A DNA stretch of 64,000 nucleotides from Lichina pygmaea. Lineage: Eukaryota; Ascomycota; Lichinomycetes; Lichinales; Lichinaceae. This document shows positions 54,871 through 64,000 of the stretch, in pieces. The stretch is taken from positions 3,348,001 to 3,412,000 of the forward strand of contig OY730171.1 in the NCBI GenBank assembly GCA_963422465.1. The letters are read 5' to 3'. Each line of letters opens with the position of its first letter. The first letter of the stretch is position 1. A program made the translations under genes and the position numbers. Under the pieces are notes generated by a model. That model did no database searches, was not told the origin of the DNA, and saw only the letters and a list, made by a program, of their open reading frames with translations.

Positions 54871-55356
54871 ATGAACGACTGGCCGCCTGGAACAGTAGTC
54901 TCTCAAGCAGGTGGAATTCATTCGTCAAGTCAGTTGGCCTCTGCATTCTCGACAGGTGAAGTTCAGAACAGGTCTGTGATTGAGAAGATTTTTATGAGGA
55001 CTCATCAGATGGGCAACGGTAGCGGGATCCCAAGGATTGGCCGCGACAAGAACCAGACGAACAATGCGTACTTACAGCGAGTCTTAAAGCCCATAGAGGA
55101 TCTTAAGCGTAGACTAGATTGTGTGGAGTATGTACCACTGCAGGCGTCTCCCGGTCCCTTTGCATCGGCTCGCAATCCAAGAAACGCACTTCTATCACGT
55201 GATGTTACACGTCGCGTCTTATGTAAGCAGTTGGCACGTGCTTTTGCCCGCTTGAGAGGCTACTTTAGAGTTGATCCGAGCTCGGATCTGCAGGATTTTC
55301 CGGATCCTGCCTTAGTAATGCCACCCCGCACCGCCGCGACGACCTTTCGGGACTAG
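54871..55356 (+). CDS. hypothetical protein, orphan
   Basis: An uninterrupted 161-aa frame begins MNDWPPGTVVSQAGGIHSSS. It has a Ser/Gly-rich N-terminus, a basic middle with predicted helices (NNAYLQRVLKPIEDLKRRLD, VLCKQLARAFARLRGYF) and an Asp/Pro-rich end. There is no signal peptide, membrane segment or family I know. It lies in A/T-richer DNA between repeats, far from other genes on the left and about 310 bases before the Hsp20 start. It could be a lineage-specific gene, a fragment of a larger relic, or a chance frame; amino-acid composition looks natural. Confidence 0.3.
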   Translation: MNDWPPGTVVSQAGGIHSSSQLASAFSTGEVQNRSVIEKIFMRTHQMGNGSGIPRIGRDKNQTNNAYLQRVLKPIEDLKRRLDCVEYVPLQASPGPFASARNPRNALLSRDVTRRVLCKQLARAFARLRGYFRVDPSSDLQDFPDPALVMPPRTAATTFRD

Positions 55357-55507
55357 CAGATGGGACACGCGGCGAGCTCGAGGCCTGATGGCCTCAATTG
55401 ATTCCAGTCGCTTCTTGGTCATTCCAGTTGTCGGGCATCCTCTAAGCATTAGTGATAGGCTGTCAAGCCGTACGTACTTGGAGTACGTACGGCCATGTTG
55501 CCTGGCG

Positions 55508-55525
55508 CGATTGGCTATATAATGA
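55508..55525 (+). promoter_or_regulatory. core promoter of Hsp20 (CCAAT complement and TATA)
   Basis: gattggctatataatgaa combines an inverted CCAAT (attgg) with a strong tatataa box about 150 bases before the ATG at 55669. No clean array of nGAAn heat-shock units is visible in the 130 bases upstream. Confidence 0.65.
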
Positions 55526-55668
55526 AGCTGGATTCTCGTCCAGATCGTCTGGCTCTCTCTCTGTCAAGCACATACTCTTGATCAGCCTCCAAGAACTGCT
55601 ATATCTTCTTGCATCACAACTTGAACACTCAGAGCTTCACCTTCAAGTCGCCAGAAACCTCAGCCATC

Positions 55669-56382
55669 ATGCCGTCGATTCACTACTTCAACCAGTCCGC
55701 TCCCTTCTGGGATTTCGTGACGCGCATCGAGGACGAAGCCTTCAGACAGTCCTTTTCGCAAGACAAGCAGCCGGAGAAGGACGAGAGATCGGACGAGAAG
55801 GGCGACGAAAAGTCCCCGGAACCAAATGCTGAGCAACGCCGATCCTGCGGAGGCGCCAACTGGCAACGTGGAAACTGCGGCGGTGGCTATCGTCGAGGGG
55901 GTCACTGCGGCGGCCGGCGCGACTGGCGTGGCGGTCACGACCGCGGTCCTTGGGGCATGAACCCCTTCGTCCAGTTCCTTCAGTCGCAGCTCAATCTCGC
56001 CAAGGACGATGAGCTGGACGCCGAACAGTTCTCGCCCGCCGTCGACGTGTTCGAGACCCAGACGGCGTACCACATCCACGTCTCACTCCCGGGTGCCAAG
56101 AAGGAGGATGTTGGTCTGAACTGGGACGAGTCCAAGTCTGAGTTGACCGTTGCTGGCGTTGTCTACCGCCACGGTGACGAGGAGTTCTTGAAGACGTTGG
56201 CCCTGAGCGAGCGGAAGGTGGGCGTCTTCGAACGCAAGGTGCGACTTGGGAACGAACGTCATCCTGCCGACGTCGATGCCGAGGGCATCACGGCCAAGCT
56301 GGAGGACGGACTTTTACGCGTCGAACTGCCGCGCGTCGAGAAAGATTTTGTCAGCGTCAGAAAGGTTGACATCACCGAGTAG
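55669..56382 (+). CDS. small heat-shock protein (Hsp20/alpha-crystallin)
   Basis: A single exon encodes 237 aa from MPSIHYFNQSAPFWDFV. Residues 35-85 are a charged linker and then a Gly/Arg/His-rich segment (GGGYRRGGHCGGRRDWRGGH). The alpha-crystallin domain spans about 120-235: FSPAVDVFETQTAYHIHVSLPGAKKEDVGL, ERKVGVFERKVRLG, ITAKLEDGLLRVELPRV. Hsp20s are ATP-independent holdases that bind unfolding proteins under stress. The Gly/Arg-rich insert between the N-terminal arm and the core domain is unusual and might drive assembly or RNA contacts (speculative). The start was chosen over upstream in-frame codons because the family begins at MPSIHYFN-like sequence right after the likely 5' UTR. Confidence 0.92.
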   Translation: MPSIHYFNQSAPFWDFVTRIEDEAFRQSFSQDKQPEKDERSDEKGDEKSPEPNAEQRRSCGGANWQRGNCGGGYRRGGHCGGRRDWRGGHDRGPWGMNPFVQFLQSQLNLAKDDELDAEQFSPAVDVFETQTAYHIHVSLPGAKKEDVGLNWDESKSELTVAGVVYRHGDEEFLKTLALSERKVGVFERKVRLGNERHPADVDAEGITAKLEDGLLRVELPRVEKDFVSVRKVDITE

Positions 56383-56897
56383 GATTGTTGGGGTCCGTCG
56401 ACACAGGGGTCTTGATGAAGAAATTGTTAGCCGCTGATCCTGGATAGTAATAATCAGTCTGCCTGATCCAGATATCCGTTCCTGACCATCATATTCTATT
56501 TTGACAGAGATCGAAGTTTTAATAATGTGCAGAATACTGTACCGTATTGGCCTTAGAATCCGAGTAGAGCCATCGAGGTTGCAACCCTTGGCATATTCGT
56601 ACGTACGTACGGAGTAGCCCGTCCGTCACAGCTCGAGGGCCATCCTAAGCTAACTACGTACCGATACGTACTCGTACAGTACGTAGAGCTAGGCACGCTA
56701 GGTAAGGACACTGGCTCGACTGGCTTGGGACTTATGGCGAGCTCAGATAATCCCGGTTCTTGTAGTAGAAGAAATGAGACACCAACTGAAGCCACGTGAC
56801 CGTACCTTTGCCATTCTCCCGCTACTACGTATCGCTGCTTGCATGATGGGTTACTCACCGCGACCAGGGCCAGAGACCACTGCCCTCATCATCCAAC
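56383..56897. other. intergenic, Hsp20 to RSE1
   Basis: No gene. GTAC-rich at 56590-56690. This is the presumed RSE1 promoter; no TATA is evident. Confidence 0.4.
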
Positions 56898-59800
56898 ATG
56901 GCGACCACTTCGTCGATGTTCCTATACTCCCTCACTGTCTCACCGCCCACTGCCATCACTCAGGCCATTCTGGGCCAGTTCGCTGGCACCAAAGAGCAAC
57001 AGATCATCACCGCTTCAGGTTCACGACTCGCCCTACACCGGCCAGATCCGGTGCAAGGCAAAATCTCTGCGGTCTTCTCAAATGATGTTTTCGGAATCAT
57101 ACGGACACTGGCTGCGTTCAGATTGGCTGGCAGTAACAAGGGTGAGTCTGACTCTACCGGCTTTACCATACACTTAGTGATTGCGCGTCTTCCACCGGTA
57201 GCACGACGTACCCTCGACAGCCTGTGCCGAAATTCGCCATCACCTGGACGATGGTGGGCCGTCATGAGGGAGGAATTGCGCTGAGTGGCTTATAGACTAC
57301 ATCATCGTTGGATCCGACTCCGGCCGGATCACAATAGTCGAGTATGTTCCGGCGCAGAACAGATTCAACCGGCTCCATCTGGAGACGTTCGGAAAGTCGG
57401 GCATCCGGCGCGTCATTCCTGGCCAGTATCTAGCGGTGGACCCAAAGGGACGGGCATGTATGATCGCCTCGGTCGAGAAGAACAAACTGGTCTACGTCCT
57501 GAACCGGAATGCGCAGGCGGAGCTCACCATATCATCGCCGTTGGAAGCGCACCGGCCCCAGACTCTCGTGTTCGCGATGGTGGCACTTGACGTGGGCTAC
57601 GAGAACCCGGTCTTCGCGGCCTTGGAGATTGATTATAGCGAGTCGGATCAAGACCCGACCGGACAGGCTTTTGAGCAGATCGAAAAGTGCCTGGTCTACT
57701 ACGAGCTCGACCTCGGTCTAAACCACGTGGTCCGGAAGTGGACAGATATCGTGGATCGAACGTGCAATCTTCTGTTCCAGGTCCCAGGCGGAGCCGACGG
57801 CCCTAGCGGTGTTCTGGTCTGCGGGGAGGACAGCGTCACCTATCGCCATTCGAATCAAGACGCCTTCCGTGTCGCCGTCCCCCGACGTCGTGGCCTCACC
57901 GAAGATCCACAACGGAAACGACTGATCACGGCTGGTGTGATGCACAAGATGCGGGGCGCCTTCTTCTTCCTCCTCCAGAGCGAGGATGGTGACCTTTTCA
58001 AGGTGACGTTGGACATGGTCGAGGACGACAACGGCCAACCGACGGGGGAGGTCAGGAGGCTCAAGATCAAATACTTCGATACGGTGCCGATCGCGACAAG
58101 TCTGTGCATTCTCAAGAGCGGCTTTCTCTTCGTCGCCTGTGAGACGGGGAACCATCACTTCTACCAGTTCGAGAAGCTCGGCGATGATGACGACGAGACC
58201 GAGTTTACAAGCGAGTCGTTCCCGCCCGATCCGGCCGAGCCATACGCTCCGATCTACTTCCATCCTCGCGGGGCCGAGAACGTGAACCTTGTGGAAATGA
58301 TCAACTCGATGAACCCAATCATGGATTGCAAGGTGACGAACCTGACGGACGACGATGCGCCTCAGATCTACACCGTCTGCGGCACCGGCGCAAGAAGTAC
58401 ATTTCGAACGATCAAGCACGGCCTCGAGGTGTCGGAAATAGTGGAGTCGGAGCTTCCAAGTGTACCATCGGCGGTGTGGACGACCAAGCTGACAAGATCA
58501 GACGAGTATGACGCCTACATCATCCTGTCCTTCTCCAACGGCACCTTGGTGCTTAGCATCGGTGAGACGGTCGAGGAGGTGACGGACACGGGTTTCCTGT
58601 CCTCCGCACCAACCTTGGCCGTCCAGCAACTCGGTGAAGATGGCTTGATTCAGGTGCACCCCAAGGGAATTCGACACGTCCGAGCAGACCGTCGGGTCAA
58701 TGAATGGCCGGCGCCGCAGCATCGCTCGATCGTGGCGGCGACAACGAACGAAAGGCAAGTCGCCGTGGCCTTGAGCTCGGGCGAGATCGTCTACTTCGAG
58801 ATCGACGCCGACGGCAGCCTGGCCGAGTACGAGGAGAAGAGAGAGATGAGCGGAACGGTCACTTGTCTTAGCCTCGGTCAGGTCCCCGAAGGCCGTGTAA
58901 GAAGTCAGTTCTTGGCCGTCGGATGTGACGACTCGACCGTGCGGATTCTCAGTCTCGATCCGGACTCGACCTTGGAGAGCAAGTCGGTTCAGGCGCTGAC
59001 ATCGGCTCCTTCGGCCCTGTCCATCATGGCCATGGCCGATTCGACGTCTGGCGGATCGACGCTCTACCTCCACATCGGGCTTTACTCGGGCGTATATCTC
59101 CGGACGGTCCTCGATGATATCACAGGGGAGCTGTCGGACACGCGGACGAGGTTCCTCGGCCCGAAGCCAGCGAAGCTGTTTCGGGTCTCCGTCAAGGGAC
59201 AGACGGCCGTTCTTGCGCTGAGCTCCCGGCCCTGGCTGGGATACACCGACAACCAGACCAAAGCCTTCATGCTCACACCATTAAATTATGTTGGCTTGGA
59301 ATGGGGCTGGAACTTTAGCAGCGAGCAATGCACAGAGGGGATGGTGGGCATTCAGGGGAAGAATCTTCGGTCAGTGACGGGGTGGCGTTTTCCTAACAAG
59401 AGACTTGCATGATGATCTCGAATCCCAACAGTTTGATCGAACGTGAAAGAGATCAGATACCAATTGTTCCTACTGACAAGTCTACCACTCCGTCCTCCTC
59501 TTCTTCGAAGCAAAGCTCTGTTGCGGAGACTAACACCTATATCAAGGATATTCGCGATCGAGAAGCTCAGCGAAAACCTACTTCAAGAATCTATATCTCT
59601 GGCGTACACGCCCCGACGCTTCGTGCGGCATCCCGATCAACCGTACTTCTACGTGATCGAGTCGGAGAACGGCGTCCTGTCGCCTGCCACCAGGAATCGC
59701 CTCCTGGACGACAAAGAGGCGGTCAACGGCGACGCGACGGTGCTCCCACCGGACGAGTTTGGCTACCCTCGCGGCCGAGGCCATTGGGCATCTTGCATCC

Positions 59801-61221
59801 ATGTCATCGACCCCATCAACGCGAAGGAAGTGCTGCAACGGATCGAGTTGGAAGACAATGAAGCCGCCGTCAGCATCGCGACGGTCTCGTTCTCCAGCCA
59901 AGATGACGAGATCTTTCTCGTCGTCGGCACCGGAAAAGACATGGTCGTCAGCCCTCGGTCCTCCAGCTGTGGACTCATTCACGTCTACCGCTTCCAAGAG
60001 GACGGCAAGGAACTCGAGTTCATCCACAAGACGAAGGTTGAAGAGCCACCGCTCGCGGTCCTCGGCTTCCAAGGCCGGCTGCTGGCTGCCATCGGTAAAG
60101 ACCTACGGCTATACGATCTGGGGATGAAGCAGCTGCTGCGCAAAGCCCAAGCCCAGGTCGTCCCGAACCTGATCGTCGGTCTTCAGACGCAAGGGAGCCG
60201 GATCATTGCCAGCGACGTGCAAGAGAGCGTCACATACATCGTCTACAAGTTCCAAGAGAACCGGCTGATCCCGTTCGTCGACGACATGTTGTCGCGATGG
60301 ACCACGTGCCTGACGATGGTGGACTACGAGACCGTCGCCGGCGGGGACAAGTTCGGGAACCTGTGGCTGCTGCGCTGCCCCGAGAAAGCGAGCGAAGAAG
60401 CCGACGAGGAAGGCTCCGGCGCGCATCTCGTCCACGAACGACAGTACCTCCAGGGCGCGCCCAACCGGCTGAATCTCATGTGTCACTTCTTCCCGCAGGA
60501 CGTGCCGACCAGCATCCACAAGACGCAGCTCGTCGCCGGCGGTCGCGACCTGCTCTTCTGGAGCGGTCTTCAGGGCACCCTAGGCATTCTCGTTCCCTTT
60601 GTGAGCCGCGAAGACGTGGATTTCTTCCAGACGCTGGAGCAGCATCTCCGAGGCGAGGATGCGCCGCTCGCCGGTCGCGACCATCTCGTGTACAGGAGCT
60701 ATTACGTACCTGCCAAGGGTGTCATTGATGGTGATTGTAAGTACAGGCTGCGGTCCGCACAGATGGCGTTGTATCTTTCCCTCCCCTCCCCTCCAATCCC
60801 CCCCCCCCCCCCCCCCCCCCTCGGGGCCTCTTACTCATATCCTACACATCCTTTGATATTGTCCTCAACTCTTGCCACCATGAATGTTAACGACAAGCAC
60901 CCTTTCGACAACAGTATGCGAGCGATATCCCCTTCTCTCCAACGACAAGAAACAGATGATCGCCGGCGAATTGGATCGATCGGTACGAGAAATCGAGCGA
61001 AAAATATCGGTATGTTCAACTGTCCGAAGCCATAGCCGCCCTTTTCTCGTTTCCTCTCCACATCTTCAGTCCATCCTCTCCCTTTCTTCCCCGTCCCTCT
61101 GGTGCACCCAACCAAGTTTCCTCTCAAGAGTTGCGTGATCCTTTGACGGGCGTGGCGCCGCAGACTGACGCTCTCATTTCGATCTGATCCCCAGGATATG
61201 CGCACTCGAGTGGCCTACTAG
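56898..61221 (+). CDS. RSE1: splicing factor 3b subunit 3 (RSE1/SF3B130)
   Basis: Five exons (56898-57141, 57296-59369, 59547-60736, 60915-61009, 61195-61221) encode 1,209 aa, the normal length. The start [20 protein letters not shown] and [18 protein letters not shown] are the ascomycete RSE1 N-terminus. The three-propeller MMS1/CPSF-A fold continues ([77 protein letters not shown]). The end [17 protein letters not shown] plus SDMRTRVAY is conserved. RSE1 is part of SF3b, which holds the U2 snRNP at the branch site. The last exon has nine codons including the stop. Introns (154, 177, 178, 185 bp) are longer than elsewhere in the window; intron 3 contains a C23 run. Confidence 0.96.
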
Positions 61222-63238
61222 GTAGTCTACTAGGTAGTCTACTGCCGCAGGCTACCTTCTTACAGGAGAGAGGGAAGGACCTTACTGTACCAGCGACCTC
61301 ATGTCTCCTCCACCACGACATCCCTTTCAGAACAACAGCGAAGAATGAGCGAGTCAGCAAATGAGATCCCGTCGGTCCAAAGCCTCGCCCTTTCCGGCCC
61401 GAAGGGCCCTTGTATGTACTGTACAGTAGCTAGCAGCGTCATCGTGCTTTGTAGTATCCAGCTGGCCTCCTTCGAGGGAGGTATGTTTGAGATGGGTCGC
61501 GGAAGTCTGCGCGGCTGTACAAGGCGTTTGGTATAGGACACAGATCTTGTCGACACTACCCCTCCCTCCCTACAAAAATAGACTTGAAAACGGAGTTTGT
61601 CTGACTCCTGATATCTGTCTCAGGACTGTTGGACGTTGGATGTTGTGGGTGTGGAGCCCGGAACCCTAAGCACCGTCACGTTTGCTCTTATCCCATGCAT
61701 CTAGGCCGCTGACCCTGCATGGATCCGCCTCGTGCCTTCTAGAGCCTTCTGCCGGCTCTAAGGCAAACATCAGCTTCGTGTCTACATATAGATGATTAGC
61801 TAGTTCTCCCTAATCAATCAACAGTCGACACTCATCTTCTTCCGCCGTGCCTCCAGAATCGATCAAGGACTAGTACGTCGACCAGGAATTCACGGAGACA
61901 TCCGTGATCCAATCCAGTTCTTACTGGTGTCGTACAGTGGAGTAGGGCTACGTACTGTAAGTTGATAGCGAAAGAAAACATGGCCTTCCCCAACCCTCCT
62001 TTGGTGTCGTCTCCCACATGAGCATGGTCAGAGGCTACTTATATGACTGTTGCCTACATGAAAAGCAGCCTTTTCTGTGTACAGTACGATAGTAGTTGGA
62101 TCTACTCAACCCAGTCACTCAGCTTCTTTTTTTTTATTCAGATCAATTGTCAAGTAATAGAAAGATAGTCATTAGCTGTTGATCATGAGGTCCAGAATAT
62201 CAGGTATTGTGGCTTTGAGGGAATATGTTCTTATGTTTTTTAATTACGCAAAAGTGGAAGTGAGACCATCAAAGATTACTAGGTGTATGTATCTGTCCAG
62301 TCTGTCTAATCTTGTACAGTCAGGTACACACCTGTGCATGAAGGAATAAAGGATGTCGTCAGTGATGGCTCTCTATGGCGTGCACAGTGTTCTGGAAGTA
62401 GGCAACAAGAAGAGCGAGGTCGCGCAGATCGATGTTGTCAGGAAGAGGCACAAGATTTTTAACTTGTTTGTTCATGTTAGTTCTCTTGGAAGATGCTTGG
62501 GGTCCCAGACTACCTCTTGCTTTCAGCTACTCGGAGTGAAATGAATATTCCTGACTCTACACACTGCAGGCACCTGCTCCTACTTACTTACTACTGTACC
62601 TGCTGAAACTTGGTAGTGGAGATACTTAACCACAACTAAGTTGTTGACGGAAAAGCACAAGTCTCTTGATATTTTGTTATTCTAGACTGAGATATGTACT
62701 CTGTACAGGTAGTGTGTCCAACACACTTCCACAGGTAGTGGTATCAACTTCTCACACTTTGTAGGCAGTTTCTGTAGTCATCAGCTTGGCAGGGCAGGAG
62801 TCTTCAGCTCATCGAGTATTTAGCTAGCTCTATCCTTCGGTAGCCAGGGAATCAACTTATCTTCTCCCTCTTGTCTTGATGATTAGACCGAGCTCCGCGT
62901 AGACAGTGCCTGGGTCCTTCCTAGACTCGCTACCAATAACTCTTGACAAAAAAGTACGACACTGGCTTAGGAAATCTTGTTTTCTGTTGTAGGGTTTTCT
63001 GAGAAACAATAAGTTGTAATGAGTGATGGGTTGAGCGGTAGCTACTGTAATTAACAGAACACAAAGATAACTGTCGTTTTGTATTGTCTCTGACTCAATA
63101 CTCCACAGTAAGAGATCCCAGAATGAAGGAGAAAGAAGGGTTTTGGCCCCGAAGACGGTTTTATCCTTTCAAACTACTATCGCTACTCCCGGCATAATCT
63201 AGTTAGCTAGTTTTAGAACGGCGGAAGACTTCAATCAA
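61222..63238. other. gene-free A/T-richer region
   Basis: No gene is supported. At 61219-61243 the RSE1 stop lies within a short direct repeat (ctactaggtagt, twice). The rest is A/T-richer, with a T-run at 62126-62136 and scattered gtac motifs. I see no RNA gene. Confidence 0.5.
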
Positions 63239-64000
63239 TCAAAGACTCAATACTGAAGGTTGTTGAGAGGTTGCTCGAGACTTGATTTCTTGGAAGAGCA
63301 CCTTCCAAGGTTCTCTATGTGATACCACTCTGGCCTCCCCATTGATTTCCACGATATCAACAGTCAAATCCTTATCCGAGGTCTCGCGCCTCTTCCTATC
63401 TCTGTCAGACTCGCCGATCCCACTAGTGTCACCCTCTTCCTCATGTTTCCCGAACTGCCATCGATCATCCAGATACTTGGCATACTGGCACAGGATGTTG
63501 TTGCCATGTCGGCTTGGTGTGGTGGTTGGACTCAGATGGATTGCGTCCCGGAGAATATTGTCGAGATAGAAGATGATCTCGCCACAGTTGAGATCCCAAG
63601 CCAGATTTGGCCCAAAGTAGAACTGTTTTGTGGTGCTGAGATACGCAAATGTGTAGTGGTGACTGTCTGACAACAGACCGAATACTCCCCGGTTAATCTC
63701 GCTTTTCCGTGCTTCCCAGATCCCGCACATGTATACGAGAAGTTGTGCGAGGCCTGTTTCTGCTTTGCGGAACGCTTTTGCTACCACCACCAGGATTGCT
63801 TCTGTCACTGCTTTTGATGGGCCATGACCGAGAACCCAATCAGCCTTGCCACGAATTAGTAAGGAGGACTTGAACTCTGTGTTCTCCTTTGCCCTGACGT
63901 CGATGATGACTTCCGCTTGCAAGGACAATTGTTGATCGGCCTTTTTGTCAGCTAGGTGTTGCAGACGATTGACCAGAACAAGATTCAGTATCGTCCGAGT
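63239..64000 (-). CDS. PD-(D/E)XK nuclease-like fungal protein, partial
   Basis: The frame is open from the window edge (64000) to a stop at 63239, so the 5' end is missing; about 253 codons are visible. It resembles an expanded filamentous-fungal family with a restriction-endonuclease-like core: WVLGHGPSKAVTEAILVVVAKA, GLAQLLVYMCGIWEARKS, VFGLLSDSHHYTFAYLSTTK, LDNILRDAIHLSPTTTP. In relatives the core strand often reads VEAK; here it reads VVAK, so a catalytic Glu may be lost. A Ser/Asp/Glu-rich hydrophilic stretch precedes the C-terminus. Function is unknown; nuclease activity is doubtful for this copy. The similarity is from memory of the family and should be confirmed. Confidence 0.6.
   Translation of the reverse strand, partial: TRTILNLVLVNRLQHLADKKADQQLSLQAEVIIDVRAKENTEFKSSLLIRGKADWVLGHGPSKAVTEAILVVVAKAFRKAETGLAQLLVYMCGIWEARKSEINRGVFGLLSDSHHYTFAYLSTTKQFYFGPNLAWDLNCGEIIFYLDNILRDAIHLSPTTTPSRHGNNILCQYAKYLDDRWQFGKHEEEGDTSGIGESDRDRKRRETSDKDLTVDIVEINGEARVVSHREPWKVLFQEIKSRATSQQPSVLSL

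Overview
This window is nuclear DNA of a filamentous ascomycete (Pezizomycotina). Genes are interrupted by short introns (about 48-185 bp), most with a CTGAC-type branch point. Splice-corrected proteins match filamentous-fungal versions of DML1, SDO1, RPS18, poly(A) polymerase, RSE1 and carboxypeptidase Y. I cannot name the species. The sequence does not show whether it is a pathogen.

Host genes, left to right: DML1/misato (+, 522-2285); a GPI-type cell-wall protein built of repeated Thr-rich modules (+, 6292-8022); a vacuolar-type serine carboxypeptidase (-, 14053-15941) divergent from the ribosome-maturation factor SDO1 (+, 16341-17773); ribosomal protein uS13/RPS18 (-, 19264-19972); an Hsp70-like ATPase with a Pro-rich N-terminus (-, 20727-23267); nuclear poly(A) polymerase (+, 26255 to at least 28363); a DUF2235 alpha/beta-hydrolase (+, 31774-33657); a membrane-anchored fucose-lectin-like propeller (+, 38400-40471); a small secreted protein (-, 51237-51710); an Hsp20 chaperone (+, 55669-56382); the SF3b subunit RSE1 (+, 56898-61221); and a partial PD-(D/E)XK-like protein running off the right edge (-, 63239-64000). 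RSE1 and poly(A) polymerase act in mRNA processing. RPS18 and SDO1 act in ribosome structure and assembly. There is no gene cluster or operon.

Between the genes are mobile elements, several of them nested. A pogo-type DNA transposon (10648-13098) has 89-bp terminal inverted repeats and a transposase with five stop codons. A second pogo/Fot-like transposon (42628-50240) is split by a Tad-like LINE (43933-49684) with a 13-bp target duplication. That LINE carries a solo LTR (48026-48302) with a 5-bp duplication inside its ORF1. A 5'-truncated LINE (35702-37290) also has a clear target duplication. Smaller inverted-repeat elements lie at 10077-10604, 24804-25734 (split by a 476-bp Mutator-like MITE with a 9-bp duplication), 30639-31016 and 37595-38158.

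Non-coding DNA is also full of GTAC-core palindromic runs, long poly-C/poly-G tracts (several inside introns), and micro- and minisatellites. I recognised no tRNA, rRNA, CRISPR array or telomere repeat.
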